Positions 21,714-26,918 of a DNA stretch of 26,918 bases are shown here, in pieces (positions within the stretch are counted from its first letter, which is position 1; the number at the start of each line of letters is the position of its first letter). The position numbers were made by a program, and so were the translations under genes. Below the pieces are notes generated by a model. That model was not told the origin of the DNA. It saw only the letters and a list, made by a program, of their open reading frames with translations, and made no database searches. Source of the stretch: CAZOKH01 sp964580315 (lineage in GTDB: Bacteria; Chloroflexota; Anaerolineae; Anaerolineales; Anaerolineaceae); contig CAZOKH010000050.1 of the NCBI GenBank assembly GCA_964580315.1, positions 1 to 26,918 of the forward strand, read 5' to 3'.

Positions 21714-23564
21714 ATGATGAAATTTATGGGATATGATGAAAATTCATCAACTGAGAAATTGAATAATCACCAAAAGAGAATTTCATTTTCACAAATTTCA
21801 AAAATTTTTAAGCCAAGATCTGATTTGTGCTTGTATCTACTGATTGCTATTTTAATAATATTTGCCACAGTGGCTTCACCCCTGGTTCATTTTAGAATAT
21901 TTGATGGACTACCTCACCTTGAAGATGAGATGGCATATATCTACCAAGCAAAAATTTTTGCACATGGGGATTTTTATGTAAAAACACCCGAACCAGCTTA
22001 TGCTTACTGGCAACCATTCGTTATCGATTGTAACCAACAGCTTGAAGAAAAGTTCAATATTAGTTGTGAGGGAAAACGGTTTGGAAAATATCCACCCGGT
22101 TGGCCTTTATTACTGTCTTTAGGTTTCATTATAAATGCTCCCTGGCTCATTAATGCCATTTTCTCCGGCTTAACAATATTCATGGTCTATAAACTGACGC
22201 AAGAAATCTATGATAAAAAAGCCGGCCTGATTGCTGCTTTACTAATGGCTTTAAGCCCAATTGCCCTTTTACTCAATGGAACATTCATGGGACACACCTC
22301 ATCACAATTTTTTGTATTGCTGTTCATTTTTGGTTTTTGGCGTGCTGATCAAAATAGACATAAAAACTTGTGGGCTGCAATTGCCGGCATAGCATTGGGT
22401 ATAGTGATTGCTATTCGTCCCCTGACAGCCCTGGGAATTGCAATACCATTTATGATCTATTGTTTGTTCCGAGTTGTAATCCCATTTTTTCGTGAATCAT
22501 CAAAATTCTTCATGTTTTCGAAAAATTACTTATTCATTATTCTTTTTACATTTATTGCAGCATCCATTTGGCCCACATATAATTACATTTCAACAGGCAA
22601 TCCCTTTACGAATACATATCGATTAATCTGGGAATTTGATCAGTACGGATTCGGCTCAAATCATGGTCCAGCAGAACATTCTCTCAAAATTGGTATCAAC
22701 AATTTAAAGTTGGACTGGAAGTGTTTTTCAAGAGATCTATTCGGTTGGACATTGCCTGGAGATACCCCCCCTTCAAAGCCGGAATATCCTTTTAATGAAT
22801 GCATGGTTGATAAACCTGGAATAAGCTGGATTCCTATTGTCTTCTCATTCTTTTTTATTCGCTCGATGGATTGGAGAACATATCTTTCGATTAAGAAAGG
22901 GGAGGGATTAAAGGGAGATTTTTATGATAAAAGCCCTATTGATCTTTGGAAAAATCCAGCAAAATGGTCCTTGCTTATTTTTGCGTCCTCAATTTGTCTA
23001 ATCTTAATTCATGTTGGATACTGGGTTGGTGCAAGAGTATATAGTGCTCGCTATTATTTTGAAAGTGCCGCTGGATTAGCCATCCTTGCAGGCGCTGGAT
23101 TCAGTGCTCTAGCCAATGAATTTAAACGTTTAAAAGCTCTTTATCCTTTTTATTTTTTGCTTTGCCTTATTCTAATAAGAGCTAGCTTAATCTATACCCC
23201 TCATCGTTTACTTGGACTACAGCAATTTGGTTGCATTTCACAGCAACAAATTCAACAGGTAAAGAGTTTGCGTTACACGCCTCAAACACCTGTATTGGTT
23301 ATCGTTTCTGGAGAACAAAAGACATGTTACAAAGACCATCCAGACTGGCGAGACATAGGCCCATTATTGTCAGTTACAGACCCATTTTTTAAAAATGAAA
23401 TCATAGTTGTCAATGATAAATACCAGAACCAAAGCCAAAACTTTATGAAAAAATATCCTGAACGGCAGGTAATAATGATGATCCATGGAGAATTTAAACA
23501 GCTAAATATCAAAGGTAGAGCAGGATATTTTGATAAAGATAATAATCCAGATCAACATTATTAG
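21714..23564 (+). CDS. GT-C type polytopic glycosyltransferase (PMT_2/GT39-like)
   Basis: 616 residues with ten or more membrane helices. After the first helix (about 38-58) the extracytoplasmic loop has HLEDEMAYIYQAKIFAHG, with the acidic catalytic pair typical of GT-C enzymes such as PMT and ArnT, followed by GKYPPGWPLLLS. Such enzymes move a sugar from a polyprenyl-phosphate donor to a protein or glycan outside the membrane. The gene is clearly more AT-rich than the housekeeping genes to its left, which may mean horizontal transfer. AAAGG precedes the ATG; ATG 21717 is an alternative. It faces the Thr-rich surface protein gene tail to tail. Confidence 0.8.
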   Translation: MMKFMGYDENSSTEKLNNHQKRISFSQISKIFKPRSDLCLYLLIAILIIFATVASPLVHFRIFDGLPHLEDEMAYIYQAKIFAHGDFYVKTPEPAYAYWQPFVIDCNQQLEEKFNISCEGKRFGKYPPGWPLLLSLGFIINAPWLINAIFSGLTIFMVYKLTQEIYDKKAGLIAALLMALSPIALLLNGTFMGHTSSQFFVLLFIFGFWRADQNRHKNLWAAIAGIALGIVIAIRPLTALGIAIPFMIYCLFRVVIPFFRESSKFFMFSKNYLFIILFTFIAASIWPTYNYISTGNPFTNTYRLIWEFDQYGFGSNHGPAEHSLKIGINNLKLDWKCFSRDLFGWTLPGDTPPSKPEYPFNECMVDKPGISWIPIVFSFFFIRSMDWRTYLSIKKGEGLKGDFYDKSPIDLWKNPAKWSLLIFASSICLILIHVGYWVGARVYSARYYFESAAGLAILAGAGFSALANEFKRLKALYPFYFLLCLILIRASLIYTPHRLLGLQQFGCISQQQIQQVKSLRYTPQTPVLVIVSGEQKTCYKDHPDWRDIGPLLSVTDPFFKNEIIVVNDKYQNQSQNFMKKYPERQVIMMIHGEFKQLNIKGRAGYFDKDNNPDQHY

Positions 23565-23566
23565 AA

Positions 23567-23608
23567 AATTCTGGTGTGTCCTGTGAAACTTTGAGACACA
23601 CCAGAATT
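23567..23608. terminator. Bidirectional terminator between glycosyltransferase and surface-protein genes
   Basis: A perfect 14-bp stem (23567-23580 with 23595-23608, AATTCTGGTGTGTC) encloses a 14-nt loop between convergent genes. The flanking T-runs are short on both strands. Confidence 0.75.
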
Positions 23609-23639
23609 CTTGTTACATTGAATGGTTATTTTTTGAATA

Positions 23640-25088
23640 TTAATCTTCTTTTTTCTGGTTTATGGTTTGAACAACCACCGCAGCGCCAAGGAAAATTAAG
23701 CCGAAACTATCCAATATTGTTTGTAATTGTGATAACTTCATTTCAGAGAAACCTGGTCGCGATAATTGCGCACCAGTTACCGGGATGAGCTGCGCGCTTT
23801 GAACAACCACAGGTGCCGCAGGTACTGCCAGAGTAGGAACTATAACAGCACTGACTGTTGTTCCGGGATCGCCGCCGGGGTCGTTTTCTACAATTGGAGT
23901 GCCTTGCCCTACAACCGTTTCCGTCACTTCAGGCGTCTCTGTAACTTCGGGTGGTTCCGTCACCACAACCGTTTCGGTCACAACGGGCGTCTCGGTCACA
24001 ACGGGCGTCTCGGTCACAACGGGCGTCTCGGTCACTACGGGCGTCTCGGTCACTACGGGCGTTTCCGTCACCACAACCGTTTCGGTCACAACGGGCGTCT
24101 CGGTCACTACGGGCGTTTCCGTCACCACAGGCGTTTCCGTTACTACAACTGTCTCGGTCACTACGGGCGTTGCAGTTGGTTGTTCCAGGTTCCAGTATTG
24201 TACATGCGATATTGCCTGTCCAGTATATCGAAAAACTGTAACTGTATTCGCTTGTTCATCCCATTCGACGCAATACAAAGCCGTCCCCGTATTACAAGAC
24301 GGGCCATTTTTTATATAAAAATGTTCCATCCCATTTTTTCCACCCGTTTTTATGACCACAACCTCAGGCAAGAAACCAGGAGCGTACGTAAAAGTAGTAG
24401 TGTTTTCCCCAAATCCTTCAACTTTTTTGCAAACTGTAGAACCCGCTTGAGAACACTCATCGTTGTGAAGACCATTTGTACCTGGATCTGGCAATCCTAA
24501 TACATCTTCAGGATCATCAAACGTTTCATCAACAGACGAAAACGCCATCATGGGTGCGCCTGACATGGCTGCAGGTTGATCAGACGGTGCTTCAGGTTCA
24601 GACGGCCCTTCGGGTGCGGCAGGTGCCTCAATTTCAGGCGCTCCATTCTCATCATCTTGTTCTGTCGGCTCTAGAGTGTCATCGCCCGGTTCTTCCGTTC
24701 CATCTTCAGCGCCCGGTTCCTCCGTTCCATCTTCGCCGCCATCTTCAGCGCCCGGTTCTCCCGTTCCATCTTCGCCGCCATCTCCAACACCCGGTTCTCC
24801 CGTTTCATCCTCACCGCCATCTTCAACGCCCGGTTCTTCAGTTCCATCTTCGCCGTCATCACCAGCGCCCGGTTCTCCCATTTCATCCTCGTCGCCATCA
24901 CCAGCGCCCGGTTCTCCTTCCGCGCCTGACCCTTCCTGGGTCACGGGGGGTTCGCTTCCCGGTTCTTCTTCACTGGCGAAGGCTGATTTTGTCACATATG
25001 ACAACAACAGCCCGGCAATGAGAAGCATGCTGCCAACGCTGTAAAAAAACCTGGTTACCACCTGAGCAAATGTCATGTGTTTTTTCAT
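23640..25088 (-). CDS. Sortase-anchored surface protein with acidic repeats and Thr-rich stalk
   Basis: 482 residues. A signal peptide (about 1-39, ending AFA) is followed by an acidic region with 13-residue repeats of GEPGAEDGGEDGT type (58-135). Next are a Pro/Glu linker, a compact domain (about 208-300) with four cysteines (C212, C220, C265, C273), and a Thr/Val/Pro stalk of VVTETP units (309-392). The C-terminus has an IPVTG sortase motif (435-439), about 22 residues of spacer, a hydrophobic helix (462-476) and a charged tail NQKKED. The Thr-rich stalk resembles O-glycosylated spacers. A sortase gene lies upstream and a GT-C enzyme gene downstream. The start has a GGGAGG ribosome site, 6 nt. 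Confidence 0.85.
   Translation of the reverse strand: MKKHMTFAQVVTRFFYSVGSMLLIAGLLLSYVTKSAFASEEEPGSEPPVTQEGSGAEGEPGAGDGDEDEMGEPGAGDDGEDGTEEPGVEDGGEDETGEPGVGDGGEDGTGEPGAEDGGEDGTEEPGAEDGTEEPGDDTLEPTEQDDENGAPEIEAPAAPEGPSEPEAPSDQPAAMSGAPMMAFSSVDETFDDPEDVLGLPDPGTNGLHNDECSQAGSTVCKKVEGFGENTTTFTYAPGFLPEVVVIKTGGKNGMEHFYIKNGPSCNTGTALYCVEWDEQANTVTVFRYTGQAISHVQYWNLEQPTATPVVTETVVVTETPVVTETPVVTETPVVTETVVVTETPVVTETPVVTETPVVTETPVVTETPVVTETVVVTEPPEVTETPEVTETVVGQGTPIVENDPGGDPGTTVSAVIVPTLAVPAAPVVVQSAQLIPVTGAQLSRPGFSEMKLSQLQTILDSFGLIFLGAAVVVQTINQKKED
23913..24164 (-). repeat. In-frame 18-bp tandem repeats encoding the VVTETP stalk
   Basis: Units of 18 bp (minus-strand sense of CGGTCACAACGGGCGTCT) repeat about fourteen times with third-base variation. 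They encode VVTETP, with some VVTETV and EVTETP versions. The number of units is likely variable between strains. Confidence 0.9.
24684..24917 (-). repeat. In-frame 39-bp tandem repeats encoding acidic 13-residue units
   Basis: Five full 39-bp units and a shortened one encode GEPGAxDxGEDGT-type blocks rich in Asp, Glu and Gly. A calcium-binding or extended, highly charged segment near the N-terminus of the surface protein is possible. Confidence 0.88.
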
Positions 25089-25132
25089 TACCGGCCTCCC
25101 GTTTTTGCACCTGGATCTGATTAAGAATTAAA

Positions 25133-25162
25133 AAACCGACCTAAACATCTTTAGGCCGGTTT
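25133..25162 (-). terminator. Intrinsic terminator in the leader of the surface-protein gene
   Basis: On the minus strand AAACCGGCCTAAA, loop GATG and TTTAGGTCGGTTT form a 13-bp RNA stem with one G-U pair, continued by T residues into AATTC. It lies about 45 nt before the ATG at 25088 and just after a structured leader. It may act as an attenuator rather than a plain gene end. Confidence 0.85.
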
Positions 25163-25234
25163 CGCTATTCGCTCCCCGGGTGCTTTTCTCACTCTTTTAC
25201 AAAGTTGAGACTAGCGACCACCAAACGCACCCGG
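25162..25234 (-). ncRNA. Candidate structured leader RNA with pseudoknot (riboswitch-like)
   Basis: In the minus-strand RNA, CCGGGTGC (25234-25227) pairs with GCACCCGG (25183-25176), 8 bp. Inside, TCTCA and TGAGA close a small hairpin (25210-25187) that includes CTTT/AAAG. The unpaired TCGCTA (25217-25212) is exactly complementary to TAGCGA (25167-25162) outside the stem, making a 6-bp pseudoknot. The next base begins the terminator. The fold was found by eye; I do not recognise a known riboswitch class. Confidence 0.5.
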
Positions 25235-25609
25235 ATTATTGCTTCCTAATTTTTACAGAAAAGATATTAAATTTTTGTTGGAATGTTCTAACGGATATCT
25301 ATTCGTTTTTTTCCTTTTTTCATCCTGACCAATCAAAAACAGTCCAAAATTGATTAAGTACTCACTACCCTCGAATTCTTGAGGGGTTTTGTTCTCTTTC
25401 TACTATATAAGACGCGATTTTTGATAAAAAGATACGGCATTTTCAAACCAAAATAGGACAATCATTTGACAATTTTCGACACAAACAATCAAACCATAAG
25501 TTATATTTCGGTTTGATTATATCATTATATTTTATTATATTTGAGTTTGAAATCAGGGCTGTACCCCCCTGTAGCGAAAATAGTGGGAATTCAGCAATCC
25601 ATTTTTGGA
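25235..25609. other. AT-rich intergenic region with two further hairpins, no gene seen
   Basis: No convincing reading frame is present. AATCAAACC (25487-25495) and GGTTTGATT (25510-25518) form a 9-bp stem with a 14-nt loop, just after the sortase stop on the minus strand; its T-rich flank is stronger on the plus strand. CCCTC (25368-25372) and GAGGG (25381-25385) with following GTTTTGTT look like a weak plus-strand terminator. No clear promoter for the surface-protein gene was found. Confidence 0.5.
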
Positions 25610-26353
25610 CTATCGAAGCAATCTTGCCACGATTATCAAACGATGCGTATTCGATTCGGGCGGCCAGCAAGTCACCAGGGTTAACCTTGAATCTTCTGAA
25701 GGCAAGATCCAGCGGGCGTTTTCCCAGCGCACTTCCGGCTGTTGAGCCCGTTCTTTCATAGTCATCTTATTCGCCACCTGGTAAAAAGAGGTTTGCTCGC
25801 CACCAGTAACGATTATTAAATCGCCGCTATTCAACTTCACGAGGTCCTTGAAAACCGATCCGTTGGTGTTGTGATGCCCATTGAGCACCACATTACCGAC
25901 CTCGCCCAGTCTGGCTGAATTGGTGTGCCAGCCAGCGGCATAATCATCAGGCGCCAGCCACTGCTCCACGGGTTCGGCTGCCAGCCAGGTGTTGCGGGTT
26001 TTTGCTTCAACAACCGGAGCATCCAACTCAATGGAGGGAATAACAATCCGCTCGGGAACGGCAGGTTGCTTTGTTTGCTCGGGCTGCGGTGTGGGGAAAG
26101 ATGTTGGTATGGCTTCAGCGGCTTCATTGTCCGCTTCCGGCATTAAAGTTGGAGCGACCTGCGGTGTTCCCTGGGCAACCAGTGAAGGAAAATCAAACGG
26201 TAGAAAGCCTTCTGAATCCATCTGGTCAGCTTCGTCCAGCAGCCAGCCTGCTTCACGGCTCACCTGGATGATCCCTATCCCCCCCCACACAAGCAGCCCA
26301 ATACCAACGGCAAGCAGAATATATTTTTTTAGCCACTGAAGGATCGGTTGCAT
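25610..26353 (-). CDS. Sortase (class D/E-like transpeptidase)
   Basis: 247 residues. A membrane helix (about 9-30) anchors the N-terminus, followed by a Pro/Glu-rich linker (50-100) and the sortase beta-barrel. Catalytic residues are visible: H160 in VVLNGHHNTNGSVFKDL, C229 in LTLVTCWPP and R238 in THRLIIVAR. Sortases cut at the Thr-Gly bond of LPxTG-like motifs and attach the protein to the cell wall or to other subunits. The start 26353 is preferred (AAGGG, 6-nt spacer); ATG 26383 upstream would add ten polar residues. The likely substrate is the IPVTG protein encoded next. Confidence 0.93.
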   Translation of the reverse strand: MQPILQWLKKYILLAVGIGLLVWGGIGIIQVSREAGWLLDEADQMDSEGFLPFDFPSLVAQGTPQVAPTLMPEADNEAAEAIPTSFPTPQPEQTKQPAVPERIVIPSIELDAPVVEAKTRNTWLAAEPVEQWLAPDDYAAGWHTNSARLGEVGNVVLNGHHNTNGSVFKDLVKLNSGDLIIVTGGEQTSFYQVANKMTMKERAQQPEVRWENARWILPSEDSRLTLVTCWPPESNTHRLIIVARLLR

Positions 26354-26533
26354 GGTTTTCCCTTTTGAGCATAATCTATGCATCCAACAAACGCATTAAA
26401 ATAATTCTACCTGAAAAACAGCGAATCACTTTTCGTCTCAATTTTTAAAGAACTGGTCTTTCAAAATTCAATTTTCCACCGCAACGAAAAAAGGGGACAT
26501 CTGTTATATTATTTACAATAAAATGTTTGTGAA

Positions 26534-26542
26534 TTATCCACA
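26534..26542 (+). promoter_or_regulatory. DnaA-box 9-mer
   Basis: TTATCCACA is a perfect match to the consensus DnaA box. A one-mismatch copy, ATATCCACA, lies at 26903-26911. One perfect site is not enough to call an origin. Confidence 0.4.
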
Positions 26543-26544
26543 AG

Positions 26545-26578
26545 ATATATGATTATTTAGATAAATATTATCATATAT
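26545..26578. repeat. AT-rich near-palindrome
   Basis: Outer arms ATATATGAT/ATCATATAT and inner arms TATTTA/TAAATA form one nested inverted repeat with a 2-nt bulge and a GA centre. It starts 2 nt after the DnaA-box 9-mer. Confidence 0.6.
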
Positions 26579-26813
26579 AAACCTGTTTGTCAACTTTTTA
26601 TCATCCTAACTGATACCCGGGAGAAAATCGACTGATGGAATTTTTTTTTGCAAAAGAACACCCATACGGCCCCTTTGTCCTTTTCGATGCGCGCCACCTG
26701 ACGGCAATAGGAATAATCTTCTTAAAAAATTGTCTGTTATCGTCTTTAGCATAAGACTTTTCGATGTTTCGATATAAATATTATTCTTGATATTTGACAA
26801 TTGTCCTAAGTTA

Positions 26814-26842
26814 TTGACTTTGTCTGTTTTTTTATATAAAAT
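26814..26842 (+). promoter_or_regulatory. Strong sigma-70 promoter reading out of the right edge
   Basis: TTGACT (26814-26819) and TAAAAT (26837-26842) are 17 nt apart. A perfect 10-bp palindrome GACAATTGTC (26796-26805) lies just upstream and could be an operator. Confidence 0.55.
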
Positions 26843-26860
26843 AATTACAAAGTGGGTTCT

Positions 26861-26918
26861 ATGAAGATTACGCAACCTTTTTTCTGTAAATTCGAGTCAG
26901 AAATATCCACAGTTCTTT
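26861..26918 (+). CDS. Possible start of a gene cut by the right edge
   Basis: ATG at 26861, 18 nt after the TAAAAT box, opens a frame (MKITQPFFCKFESEISTVL) that is still open at the window end. A weak GTGGG precedes it. Nineteen residues are too few to assign a family, so this rests mainly on the promoter. Confidence 0.3.
   Translation, partial: MKITQPFFCKFESEISTVL

Larger units (their letters stand above)
26354..26813. other. AT-rich region upstream of the sortase, no convincing gene
   Basis: The region holds the sortase leader and AT-rich DNA. A 9-residue-type DnaA box TTATCCACA lies at 26534-26542 and a 34-bp near-palindrome at 26545-26578. An 89-codon open frame on the minus strand (26606-26875) has no ribosome site, a TTG start and no recognisable motif, so I do not call it. 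Confidence 0.5.

Noticed and set aside
23913..24164. CRISPR-like regular repeats
   Set aside because: The 18-bp units are contiguous, have no spacers, and are in frame with a secreted protein, encoding VVTETP.
23766..24500. Long plus-strand open frame rich in Arg/His/Gly repeats
   Set aside because: It is the complement of the repeat-coding region; low-complexity repeats keep other frames open, and there is no signal peptide or ribosome site.
26606..26875. 89-codon minus-strand open frame
   Set aside because: TTG start, no ribosome site, no recognisable motif, and it overlaps a strong plus-strand promoter.
1..26918. tRNA or rRNA genes, insertion sequences, prophage genes
   Set aside because: No cloverleaf with a T-loop GTTCGA-type core, no rRNA sequence, and no transposase or integrase motifs were seen on either strand.

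Overview
The window looks like a chromosomal segment of an anaerobic Chloroflexota bacterium, probably of the class Anaerolineae. This is inferred from gene content, not from a search: a YciH/SUI1 protein, a sortase with an IPVTG surface substrate, a complete Feo operon, ECF sigma/zinc-finger anti-sigma control, and the general style of the protein sequences. Most genes have balanced base composition. The stretch from about 21,540 to the right edge is visibly more AT-rich, except for the large surface-protein gene.

Layout. 1-289 is the start of a sugar-binding lipoprotein gene cut by the left edge. It is divergent from an unusual response regulator with receiver, LuxR-type HTH and second receiver domains (598-1641). 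A small P-loop kinase-like gene (1653-2207, minus) and a secreted beta-propeller protein (2478-3845) follow. From 7867 down to 3917 on the minus strand lies a ferrous-iron uptake operon: two FeoA, a FeoB split into separate G-domain and GDI/membrane genes, and a cysteine-rich FeoC. A YhfC-like membrane protein follows with its own promoter. On the plus strand come an SRAP (HMCES/YedK) protein, a DUF4180 protein and a SUI1/YciH protein. Next are an internally duplicated membrane protein, a DEAD-box helicase, a deoxynucleoside kinase, an EEP-family nuclease/phosphatase and an HDOD protein.

14,976-17,171 is an envelope-stress type operon: ECF sigma factor, zinc-finger anti-sigma factor and a bactofilin-like membrane protein. 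Its promoter (TTGCAACC-N15-CGTATA) recurs exactly, with the same spacing, upstream of the YhfC-like gene about 10 kb away, so the two loci probably form part of one sigma regulon. 17,408-21,480 is a minus-strand housekeeping block: rpsT (UUG start), argS, obg and nadD.

The right end holds the most interesting locus. It has a GT-C membrane glycosyltransferase (21,714-23,564), a convergent sortase-type surface protein with acidic repeats, a four-cysteine domain and a Thr-rich VVTETP stalk (23,640-25,088), and a sortase (25,610-26,353). The 5' leader of the surface protein can fold into an 8-bp stem with an inner hairpin and a 6-bp pseudoknot directly before an intrinsic terminator, which is the layout of a riboswitch or other attenuator. 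The last 500 bases are AT-rich and contain a perfect DnaA-box 9-mer, a 34-bp near-palindrome and a strong promoter reading out of the right edge.
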